A stretch of DNA of 64,000 bases from Candidatus Thiodiazotropha sp. (ex Myrtea sp. 'scaly one' KF741663). GTDB lineage: Bacteria > Pseudomonadota > Gammaproteobacteria > Chromatiales > Chromatiaceae. The notes under the pieces were generated by a model. That model did no database searches. It saw only the letters and a list, made by a program, of their open reading frames with translations, and was not told the origin of the DNA. Positions within the stretch are counted from its first letter, which is position 1. Every line of letters starts with the position of its first letter. Position numbers and translations under genes: made by a program. Shown piece by piece: positions 53,886 through 63,100 of this stretch. The stretch spans positions 744,001 through 808,000 of the forward strand of contig JAHXIQ010000001.1 of assembly GCA_025655555.1 (NCBI GenBank), written 5' to 3'.

Positions 53886-54878
53886 ATGAAAATTCTACAA
53901 TACAAATCATACTCAACCAGCATACTTTTACTGCTTCTACTTCTTCCATGCCTAAGCCATGCCGACAAACCATTCGAGCGTATGGTTGTATTTGGTGACA
54001 GTTTGTCCGATCCTGGAAATGCCTTCTTCTTAACAGGCAGGAAACTCAAACCACCCTACGATACCCTTGATGCTTTCTTGATTCCTGATGCACCCTATGC
54101 CAGGGGCGGTAATCATTTTAGCAACGGAGAAACCTGGGTGGAGCAGTTTGCCGAACCGCTTGATCTTGGAGACTCCACAGGCCCGGCCTTCAAAGGAGAA
54201 AATGAGGATGAATTGAAAATGACCAACTATGCTGTTGGCGGCGCAAGGGCGCATGAAGACAGCATTAACATCAATCTTGCGAGTCAGGTAGGTGCTTTCT
54301 TTGCGGATTCTGGAGGCATCGCCTCCAGCGACGCCCTCTATGTCGTCGCGCTTGGCGGTAACGATATCCGAGATGCCATTGCCGCTTTTGCAATCGACAA
54401 TACCGGCGCCGCCAGTTCAGAAATTCTGACAAAAGCCTTAACGGCCATTTCTGATAACATCATCGCCCTCTACAGTGCAGGCGCCAGAAAGATGATGATC
54501 GGCAATGCACCTGATGTCTCACTCACACCTGCCATCCGCAAACTTGATCTCGTTGCCCCCGGCACATCCCTCGCCGCCCTATTGCTTTCCGCAGGATTCA
54601 ATTCTCAGCTCGACCTGGCACTTAACAAACTGAGCAATGAATTGGCTGGTTTGGAAATAGCACAGCTCAACCTTTTTACCAGCATGCAAGACCTTGTAAC
54701 CAATCCAAGAGAGTATGGTCTGAAAAATATTGAAAATGCCTGCGTAATGCCAAATCAGAAACCCGCTGCCTGCAAGAAGCCAAAACGCTACCTCTTCTGG
54801 GACGGCATCCACCCCACTAAGGCAGCTCACAGGATACTTGCCAGCAAGGCACATATCGCGTTGATGCAGATTAACTGA
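53886..54878 (+). CDS. Exported SGNH/GDSL-type hydrolase
   Basis: 330-aa secreted esterase/lipase. A signal peptide (ending about residue 26, LSHA) precedes block I with the Ser nucleophile in FGDSLSD, block III with GGNDI and block V DGIHPT (Asp and His). It is expected to hydrolyse ester or acyl bonds outside the cytoplasm. It lies between the aldehyde oxidoreductase operon and the TRAP transporter genes on the same strand, which may connect ester-derived acids to the transporter; that link is inferred. Confidence 0.92.
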   Translation: MKILQYKSYSTSILLLLLLLPCLSHADKPFERMVVFGDSLSDPGNAFFLTGRKLKPPYDTLDAFLIPDAPYARGGNHFSNGETWVEQFAEPLDLGDSTGPAFKGENEDELKMTNYAVGGARAHEDSININLASQVGAFFADSGGIASSDALYVVALGGNDIRDAIAAFAIDNTGAASSEILTKALTAISDNIIALYSAGARKMMIGNAPDVSLTPAIRKLDLVAPGTSLAALLLSAGFNSQLDLALNKLSNELAGLEIAQLNLFTSMQDLVTNPREYGLKNIENACVMPNQKPAACKKPKRYLFWDGIHPTKAAHRILASKAHIALMQIN

Positions 54879-54998
54879 TTATTTTAGAGAGTATCGGATG
54901 TAAAACAGATTATCTGCCACGAATACTATCAATACCTGAACTTCGACGTGACGATTATCAGTCGAAAATCACAAGTAACCACAGAGGAGGTAGGCAGT

Positions 54999-56144
54999 AT
55001 GAGTGATGATCAAAAAAAACAGAATCCACCTGAGAGTGACAACAGTCCTGACATTCATCGACGTCATTTCCTTAAGGCTTCTGCAGCAGCTGGCGCCTTA
55101 ACTATTGCCGGCGCGCCTTTTATTGGCAATGCCGCCGCTGCAGAGACTACAACCTGGAAAATCCAGACATCCTGGCCCGGTGGTATTGGACTGGAAATTT
55201 TTAAAAAATGGTGTAACGGCATTATTGAGAAGACCGGCGGCGAATTGGCGTTCAAACCTTTTGGCGCTAAAGATGTGGTGGGTGAGTTCCAGCTATTCGA
55301 TGCCGTCAAGAACGGCGTATTGGATGCCATGAATCCCTTTACCCTGTATTGGGCGGGGCGTATGCCACTTGCTGTGTTTCTCGCTTCCTACCCATTGGGT
55401 TTACGCAATCCCCATGAATGGGACACCTTCTACTATGGCTTGGGCGGACTTGAGCTGGCACGTGAGGCCTTTGGCAATGTGGGACTGCATTTTGTCGGTC
55501 CGATTCACCACGGCCCGAATATTATCCATTCAAAGGTACCGATACGATCCATCGATGACTTCCGCGGTCGCAAGATGCGTCTACCGGGCGGGATGGTGGC
55601 AGAGGTCTTCCAGGCAGCCGGAGCGAAAACGACTCTGCTGCCGGGATCGGAGATCTTCCCAGCTCTCGAGAAGGGCACCATCGACGTAGCTGACTATGTC
55701 GGACCTGCTGTCAACTATGCTCTGGGTTTTCACCAGGTCACCAAATACATCTCCATGGGGCCTCCAGGATTCATGTCTATCTACCAACCGGTTGATCTGA
55801 TGGACCTGACGGTATCCAAGAAGTCCTGGGAAAAGCTTTCTGCCCAGATGAAACAATTCGTAGAGATGGAGGTACACACTTATTCAGATCTGCATCATGC
55901 CGCCATCCAGGCAGCTGATCAAAAAGCCTGGAAGAAATTCGAGGAGGCAGGCACCGAAGTCACCCGATTGTCGGAAGACGATGTTGAAGCTTTTACCCTG
56001 CTGTCGGTACCTCTCTGGTACAAATGGGCCAACAAGGATGCCTTTGCAGCAAAGGCCTTCAAGATACAACTCGAATACATGATGTCTGGTTCTCTGGGAT
56101 ATGTAGACAAGGAGATGATCAAAGGGCATAGCCTCAAGGCCTGA
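54999..56144 (+). CDS. dctP: TRAP transporter substrate-binding protein (DctP family), Tat signal
   Basis: 381-aa periplasmic binding protein. The N-terminus has the twin-arginine signal RRHFLKAS (about residues 22-29) and a hydrophobic stretch with an Ala-rich end. The DctP fold is seen in IQTSWPGGIGLEIF and in FRGRKMRLPGG, whose Arg normally grips the substrate carboxylate. It resembles binding proteins for 2-oxo acids or other carboxylates. The start at 54999 is chosen from a strong AGGAGG Shine-Dalgarno; the frame is open back to 54948. Tat export implies folding, possibly with a cofactor, in the cytoplasm. Confidence 0.92.
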   Translation: MSDDQKKQNPPESDNSPDIHRRHFLKASAAAGALTIAGAPFIGNAAAAETTTWKIQTSWPGGIGLEIFKKWCNGIIEKTGGELAFKPFGAKDVVGEFQLFDAVKNGVLDAMNPFTLYWAGRMPLAVFLASYPLGLRNPHEWDTFYYGLGGLELAREAFGNVGLHFVGPIHHGPNIIHSKVPIRSIDDFRGRKMRLPGGMVAEVFQAAGAKTTLLPGSEIFPALEKGTIDVADYVGPAVNYALGFHQVTKYISMGPPGFMSIYQPVDLMDLTVSKKSWEKLSAQMKQFVEMEVHTYSDLHHAAIQAADQKAWKKFEEAGTEVTRLSEDDVEAFTLLSVPLWYKWANKDAFAAKAFKIQLEYMMSGSLGYVDKEMIKGHSLKA

Positions 56145-56260
56145 AAATATAGTGGATAGGCGTGGCATGCCAAGCATGGATGCCGCGCCTATGCTAAACC
56201 CAGAGTATAAAAAGTCAGCACCAACACAGATAAGTGGGCATCACCAGGAGATGCAGTTCC

Positions 56261-57397
56261 ATGCCAGAAATCAGCTTTGTTCTTCCTCACTGGCTATACT
56301 GGAGCGGTCTGGTTCTATTTCCACTACTTGCCATGCTGTTCTTTCGCAGGGTAAGACATGCACAAGCAACAAAACCACTATCCTTAACACTCGGATATTT
56401 TTTACTGATTGCCGGCGGCTTTATCGGCGTGCACCGCCTTTACCTGAAAAGCTTCTGGGCGCTTGCCTTCATTGGACTGTTTTCTTCGATATTGTTTATC
56501 AATGTAGAAGTTCGTGAAGCGCGGGACAATCTATCCGGCGCTCACAATGATATAAAGCTGGCCGAATTAAAAATAGTTCGCACTGAAAGGGCAGTTAAAA
56601 AGGGTCGTAAAAATGCAGAGCAACGACTCATTCAAGCCAAGGATAATCTAGCCGACGTCAAATCTTCACTCCTCCAGGTGCAGGAAAACAGCAATCGATG
56701 GAGCAGGACCGCAGAATTACTCAGTGGCGGCATGCTGTTGCTATTGCTTATGGATGCCGTATTGATGCCAAAACTGATACGCAAGCGCAATAGCTTTGAG
56801 CAAGCGCCAACTGAAGAGGGCTTCCACTGCCCAACTGCAGAGAAGAATCAAAAAGATACTTACGAACCCTTCTTCATTAATCGCACTATCTCCCACATCA
56901 ACGGTTTTGCCGGTGAATTTGTTGCTTACTGGTCTGTCATTGCAGTTTTTGTTTACTACTACGAAGTGATAGTCCGATATGTATTCAACTCGCCCACCAA
57001 CTGGGCTCACGAAAGCATGTTCCTGATGTTTGGCATGCAATATCTCATCGCCGGAGGTTTTGTATTACGGGAGGGTGCGCATGTACGGGTAGATGTCATT
57101 TACAACTATTTACCCAAGCGTGGTAAGGCAATAGTTGACGTATTGACTTCTATCTTCTTTTTTATATTCATGTGCACCTTGTTAGTAACCGGGTGGACAT
57201 TTTTCTACGATTCATATGAGGTCAACGAGGTTTCCATATCCGAATGGGGTATCCAATACTGGCCCATTAAGCTTGCGCTGTCTCTGGGGGCACTGTTGCT
57301 GCTCATCCAAGGACTTGCTCAACTGGTTAGAGATGTCACAGTAGCTCTCAAGCCCAGCGTGACATCACTCGCTAACGAAGCCGGACCGGAAGGTTAG
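56261..57397 (+). CDS. dctQ: TRAP small permease (DctQ) fused to TM2 domain and coiled coil
   Basis: 378 aa, about twice the usual DctQ length (160-190). A first transmembrane segment (about 10-25) is followed by a TM2-like hairpin (about 35-75; GGFIGVHRLYL), a charged coiled coil (about 78-140), another membrane segment (about 145-165), and the four-helix DctQ domain (about 200-360). The start is placed at the ATG 56261, downstream of AGGAG; an upstream GTG at 56234 is possible. It joins dctP and dctM with only 3 bp to dctM. The N-terminal half is not part of any standard TRAP transporter. Confidence 0.88.
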   Translation: MPEISFVLPHWLYWSGLVLFPLLAMLFFRRVRHAQATKPLSLTLGYFLLIAGGFIGVHRLYLKSFWALAFIGLFSSILFINVEVREARDNLSGAHNDIKLAELKIVRTERAVKKGRKNAEQRLIQAKDNLADVKSSLLQVQENSNRWSRTAELLSGGMLLLLLMDAVLMPKLIRKRNSFEQAPTEEGFHCPTAEKNQKDTYEPFFINRTISHINGFAGEFVAYWSVIAVFVYYYEVIVRYVFNSPTNWAHESMFLMFGMQYLIAGGFVLREGAHVRVDVIYNYLPKRGKAIVDVLTSIFFFIFMCTLLVTGWTFFYDSYEVNEVSISEWGIQYWPIKLALSLGALLLLIQGLAQLVRDVTVALKPSVTSLANEAGPEG

Positions 57398-57400
57398 CTC

Positions 57401-58765
57401 ATGGGACTGGAAATCGATATTGTCTGGTTAACTATCCTCATGTTCGGCTCCCTGCTCGTACTCTTGATGGCAGGGCTACCCCTGGCATTTGTCACTGGCG
57501 GTCTGGCCTGCGTATTCCTGTTCCTGTTTGGTGATGCAGCCATGCTGAATATATTGCCATCACGCATCTTTCCTTTAATGACAAATTACCAGCTCTCTGC
57601 GATTCCACTATTTATATTCATGGCATCAATGCTTGAACGTGCAGGCATCATCGAAGAATTGTATGACATGGTCTACAAGATACTCGGCGGTCTACGCGGC
57701 GGTCTCGCGATCTCCACCATTATTGCCTCAACCTTACTAGCAGCCATGTGTGGCGTCATCGGAGCCACTGAAGTGACCATGGGAATGATCGCTCTACCTG
57801 CCATGATCCGACGCCATTATCACCCCACCATTGCCTGTGGCTCCATTCTCGCTGGTGGCACCTTGGGAATTCTGATACCGCCCTCAATCCTCGCCATTTT
57901 GTTTGCAGTTATTGCGCAACAATCAGTAGGCGAGCTTTTCATTGGCGCTGTGGTACCCGGACTCATTCTTTCAGGCCTTTATATTCTTTATGTCTCCCTT
58001 GCAACCACCATCAAACCGGAATGGGGACCACCATTGCGCAAAGAGGAACGGGTCGATACCCGTGAAAAAATACGCCTGCTCAGCAATATGTTTGCCCCTT
58101 TGGCCCTGGTTGCTCTTGTATTGGGTATCATTTTTGCCGGTATCGCCACACCGGTTGAAGCAGCCGGTGTTGGCACTTTCGGTGCTCTTGTTGTAGCCGC
58201 CATGCATCGTCGCCTCACCATAGAAAACGTCCGTTCCGCTGCCATGACCACCCTGCGTGTGACCGGCATGGTCTTATGGATTATCTTTGGCGCCACACTT
58301 TTTGTCGGTTTCTACGTGGTCAATGGGGGACAGGAGTTCGTCAATGACTCCATCGCTGGTACGGGCCTCGGTCCTTACGGCGTATTGATTTTAATGATGA
58401 TAATCCTGGTCATCCTGGGAATGTTTCTCGACTGGGTTGGTATTCTATTGCTTGCCGTGCCCATCTTTATCCCGCTGATGAAAACCATGAGTTTTGATGG
58501 TGTGTTCGGTCTCCCCGGTGTCAGCCCCCAGGATCTTCCTCTGTGGTTTGGCGTGGTCTACATGGTTAACATGCAGATGTCATTTATCAGCCCACCCTTT
58601 GGCTATGCCCTGTTCTATCTTAAAAGTGTGGCACCACCTGAAGTAACCATGGGGCAAATCTACAGGTCATCCCTGCCTTTCCTGCTATTGCAGTCAGTCG
58701 GTCTCGCGATCTGCATTATTTTCCCGGAAGTTGTGTTGTGGCTCCCAAGGCAAGTGTATGGCTAA
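57401..58765 (+). CDS. dctM: TRAP transporter large permease (DctM)
   Basis: 454-aa membrane protein with about 12 transmembrane segments, the sodium-dependent translocation subunit of the TRAP transporter. Family-typical sequences include GLPLAFVTGG near the N-terminus, FIFMASMLERAGI and GTLGILIPPSI. It starts 3 bp after dctQ. The cognate substrate is set by the DctP protein: probably an organic acid. Confidence 0.95.
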   Translation: MGLEIDIVWLTILMFGSLLVLLMAGLPLAFVTGGLACVFLFLFGDAAMLNILPSRIFPLMTNYQLSAIPLFIFMASMLERAGIIEELYDMVYKILGGLRGGLAISTIIASTLLAAMCGVIGATEVTMGMIALPAMIRRHYHPTIACGSILAGGTLGILIPPSILAILFAVIAQQSVGELFIGAVVPGLILSGLYILYVSLATTIKPEWGPPLRKEERVDTREKIRLLSNMFAPLALVALVLGIIFAGIATPVEAAGVGTFGALVVAAMHRRLTIENVRSAAMTTLRVTGMVLWIIFGATLFVGFYVVNGGQEFVNDSIAGTGLGPYGVLILMMIILVILGMFLDWVGILLLAVPIFIPLMKTMSFDGVFGLPGVSPQDLPLWFGVVYMVNMQMSFISPPFGYALFYLKSVAPPEVTMGQIYRSSLPFLLLQSVGLAICIIFPEVVLWLPRQVYG

Positions 58766-58792
58766 CGTATATCTAGAGGCCAGCACAATAGC

Positions 58793-59260
58793 ATGAAAAT
58801 TGTATCAGGCGGGCAGACAGGCGTAGACAGGGCGGCACTCGATGCAGCACTGGAAACCCATATGCCAGCAGGTGGCTGGTGTCCCGCCGGCAGAACCGCA
58901 GAGGACGGTGTCATTCCAGATATTTACCCAGTGGTAGAACTTACCAATGCGGGTTACAGGGCACGTACCAGGAAAAATGTAATTGACAGCGATGCCACCT
59001 TGATTGTCTATTTCAAGCGCCTCTCAGGCGGCACCAAGGAGACCCACGGCTTCTGCCTGACCGAGAGAAAACCCTATTTATTAATAAACGCCGAGGAGAC
59101 TCCTACAGAAAGCGCGTTAGAGGAACTCCTCTCCTTCATCGAGCACCACAAGATCTCAACATTGAATGTGGCAGGCCCCCGCGCCAGTGGCGACGCTAGG
59201 GCATATGGTTATACCAAACAGCTTATACTGACCGCTTTGAACGCGCTGAAGCCCAAATAG
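58793..59260 (+). CDS. Putative molybdenum cofactor carrier protein
   Basis: 155-aa protein of the putative molybdenum carrier family, related to lysine decarboxylase-like/Rossmann Moco carriers. The glycine-rich start IVSGGQTGVDRAALDAA and the later NVAGPRASGD segment are typical. It begins 27 bp after dctM. With a MoaD-like gene and a pterin-dependent oxidoreductase nearby, a role in storage or delivery of the tungsten/molybdenum cofactor is a reasonable inference. Confidence 0.88.
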   Translation: MKIVSGGQTGVDRAALDAALETHMPAGGWCPAGRTAEDGVIPDIYPVVELTNAGYRARTRKNVIDSDATLIVYFKRLSGGTKETHGFCLTERKPYLLINAEETPTESALEELLSFIEHHKISTLNVAGPRASGDARAYGYTKQLILTALNALKPK

Positions 59261-59360
59261 CAACTTCACATTATATTTTTCTGATCCGCCGACAGGGTGT
59301 ATTTCTGAAAATAATCTCATGGCTCAGAAGCCCTCCCTGTCTACAAAAGACATCAAACTC

Positions 59361-59735
59361 CTATCTGCTACATGGAAATGCCTCTCTCAGCGCAGGGACT
59401 ACAATCCGTGTGGCCGGCAGATTTAAGGCACCCTGGCGTGCTAACGCATAATTTATATACACCTGCTTCAACCGTTGTGTAATGAGGGCCGTTTCACCCG
59501 TTTCTGGCAGACAGAACTCACTGCCGTTGAGTGTATCGGCTATCCCCTTCAGATACCCAAGACAGAGACCGTAGCGTATACCAGCTGTGGCATCACCCGA
59601 TAAGGCTTGTCTTTCACTCAGGCAAGTATCTAGTATCTCTGCACCTATTTCCTCAAGTGCAACAGCTTCAGAACAGAGTACCTGCATGATAAGACAAAAC
59701 CACAAAATGCACTTTGGAAGCATATATTTATCCAT
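59361..59735 (-). CDS. Rap1a/Tai-like small exported protein
   Basis: About 124 aa with an N-terminal signal sequence. The mature part fits the Rap1a/Tai pattern: GLCLGYLKGIADTL, a second Cys in EFCLPETGE, and a closing FPC. Rap1a proteins protect against type VI amidase effectors, but many related small proteins exist as orphans, and no effector gene is nearby. The start is uncertain (59735, 59723 or 59783). Convergent with the Moco-carrier gene. Confidence 0.75.
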   Translation of the reverse strand: MDKYMLPKCILWFCLIMQVLCSEAVALEEIGAEILDTCLSERQALSGDATAGIRYGLCLGYLKGIADTLNGSEFCLPETGETALITQRLKQVYINYALARQGALNLPATRIVVPALREAFPCSR

Positions 59736-59783
59736 CAAAATCCAAATCGGCATGAAGCTAGGGACAGCATCCATCAAATGCAT

Positions 59784-60165
59784 GATTCAATATCATGCGA
59801 AGAATTTTACGAAAAAGCAGCTCACTTAGGCGATTATAGATCATCACTAATCCCATGAATCCAGTGACGATTCAGCAGAAATCCAACCATGACTGAGACG
59901 ATGCTTTGAAACTCAGGCACATACTAAAAAACCCTACGGCCCACAGAGTTCATTGGGTATTTCCAGCTTCCTGGTAGGTAAGATACCCTATCAATGCACC
60001 GTCTAATCCCACGCTGAATCACTAATCACATGTCCCCACTTCAGTGACTGCTGCTAATATACTGACCAATAAAGTTTCATGGGTTCTCTGCCTCAGATAA
60101 CCTTAAGAAGCCTAGGGAAAATCTATTTAACACACTCACATTCAATGACTTCATGGCGAAGAGAT
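59784..60165. other. Intergenic region
   Basis: 382 bp between the divergent Rap1a-like gene and the large DUF1800 lipoprotein gene. It is AT-rich and presumably holds both promoters. No gene, repeat or hairpin of note was seen. An in-frame upstream ATG at 60145 is an alternative start for the lipoprotein. Confidence 0.4.
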
Positions 60166-63100
60166 ATGTCTCAGCGTAATTACATAAACTTATTGATTAT
60201 CCTTAGCTTGATGATATCCGGCTGTGGCGGTGGTAGTAGTGACGGTGCAAATAGCGGTGCAGTAGATAAGAGAATATCCGGCACTACGGCCAAGGGAATC
60301 ATTCATAATGGCATCGTCGAAGCTCGTAAAATAGAAAACAGCCAACGCGTTGATACTATTCTGGCCAGTAGTGTGACTGATGCATCTGGGGCTTATGAGC
60401 TAGTCCTCCCCCCCGATCAGACTGGGATGTTTGAATTGATAGTGCGTGGCCGAGCTGATGCAATTTCCACGATGGTCTGCGATGCACCTTCGGGTTGCGG
60501 TAGCTATACCACTTATATCGGTGTCGGGCCTTTTTCCAGTAGCGACATTGCACAGGCAGATCTAAATACTAATGGACTGGTTGATTTTGGTGAGCCACAT
60601 CCCGTAGATGCCAGCTTCGCAATGAAATCGCTCAGGGTGGTAGATACAGCGAGTATTACAGTCACTGCCCACATCACACCGCTGACTCACCTGATTGCTG
60701 AAATTGCCTATAGGGACAACCGGCTGACCCCATCAGGACTGACTGCAATCACCGATGACATCAAAGTAATCTACGGGCTTTCCTCTGACCCCGCAGTCAT
60801 TCAACCCATTGACCTGTCTGATGCCCCATCGGCAGCGGCTGAACTGGACGCCCTGCCCCCTGAAGAGAGAGAGGCAGCGCTTCAGGCGTCGGCACTGTTT
60901 GCCAGTATCGCTGAACAGGCCAATCTCAATGGGGAAACATTGGTAAATGCGTTGAGTGTTGTTGCGTCAGCAGCCCAAAATACACTGAACGGAAATCCAC
61001 TGAACCCTCAGGAATCGTTATTTAATCCATCCAGCCTCGCAAGTCTGTCGAATGATGTACTGGCAGTGGCTGATAGCGGCGATCTCTCCGCTTACATCAA
61101 CTTTGCCCCCATTGCCGACGCTGATTTTGGCACAACGACGGAAGGTAGCAGTACGACTATCCCCGTGCTTGATGGCGACAGTGATGCCGATAATGACAAC
61201 CTCAGCGTCACCAATCTCACTACACCCAACCATGGCACGGCACACCTCAACAACGATGGAAGTGTTACCTACACTCACAATGGATCAGAAACCGTCAGCG
61301 ACAGTTTCACGTATACTGCCAGTGATGGTGTTTATGATTCCGCAGTCACCACAGTGAGTGTGACCATCACACCACAAAATGACGCCCCAATAGCGGATAA
61401 CGACAGCGGAACAGTCAGCGAAGGCGGCAGTGTGACAATCACCGTACTCACCGGTGACAGCGATGCCGAGAACGACAGCCTGAGCGTCACCAACCTCACC
61501 ACACCAAATCATGGCACGGTGAGTCTCAATAGCAATGGCAGCATCACTTACACCCATAACGGTTCCAACACGATCAGTGACAGTTTTACCTATACTGCAA
61601 GTGATGGGATCAGTGAGTCCGCCGCTGCCACGGTAAGTATTTCGGTTTCACCACAAAACGATGCCCCGATAGCGGATAACGACAGCGGAACAGTCAGCGA
61701 AGGTGGCAGTATAACCATTGCCGTGCTCACAGGTGACACTGATGCCGATGGGGACAGTCTGAGCGTCACCAACCTTACCGCGCCAGGGCAGGGCACAGCG
61801 CACCTCAATAACGATGGGAGCGTCATCTACACACACGATGGATCGGAAACCCTTCTAGACAGCTTTACCTATACTGCCAGCGATGGCGTGAACCTGTCAG
61901 CCGTTGCCACAGTAAGCATAACGATATTGCCACAAAACGATGCTCCGGTGGCGGATATTGACAGCGGTACAGTTAACGAAGGCGGCAGTGTAACAATCGA
62001 CATACTCACCGGTGACAGCGATGCGGAAGGTGATAGCCTGAGCGTCACCAATCTCACCACGCCAAACAGTGGCACAGTGCTTCTCAACAGCAACGGCACT
62101 GTTACCTACACTCATGACGGATCCGAAACCGGCAGCGACAGCTTTACTTACACGGCCTCTGACGGCAGCCTGGATTCCAACGTAGCTACGGTCAATCTAA
62201 CAATTACCCCACAGAATGATCCCCCCATTTTTTCAACTGCCGGCGTGGATGCTGATATCCCAATCGGTACAGCTTACACGTTGATCGTCGCGGCCACCGA
62301 TGCGGAAAACGATCTACTCACATACACATCGACCGACCTACCCACCTGGCTGAGCTTTACCCCGCAAACCCACACGCTGACCGGCACGCCTACGTGGAAG
62401 GAGCTTGCACAACCTTTCACGATCACCCTCTCAGTGGGGGATGGTACTGATACGATTGATAACACCTTCACGTTGACAGTACAGGAACCCAGTGTCATTA
62501 CCGATCTAATGGCCTATCGTCTTTTGCAGCAAGCCACCTTCGGACCCACACTGAATGAGATGCAAAATCTACAAACTATCGGATTGACTGCCTGGCTCGA
62601 TAATCAGCTGAACATGGCATCAGCTTATGACAGTGGTGCTGATGATTGGAAAACACATCTCGAGCGATGCATAGAGATCGCCATTACGGCAGAACCCGCC
62701 ACAAACTGGTACGGCACCGCTGCATTCAACGAAGCCGTTGCGGATGGTAATGCTGATGAATATCAAATGGCTGCTTGGTGGGATAATGTGCTGGGCAATC
62801 CGGATGTATCTGTCTCAGTCGGCAATGATCAATTACGTCAGCGTATGGCCTATGCCCTGAGCCAATTACTCGTCACATCACATACAGCAACCCCTTTAAA
62901 TCGACGCGGTGAGTCCCTGGCTTATTATTATGACCTCCTGGCCAAAAATGCCTTTGGTAATTTTCGCACACTACTTGGTGAAATAGCCCGCAGCCCCACC
63001 ATGGGGGTATATCTTTCACATCAGGGTAACAAAAAAGCTAATGCAGCAGATGGCACCCGACCTGATGAAAATTTTGCCAGAGAGATTGTGCAGCTTTTCA

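Noticed and set aside
61018-62498. Several minus-strand frames under the repeat region of the DUF1800 gene
   Set aside because: They recur once per 279-bp unit and are plainly antisense copies of the repeat.
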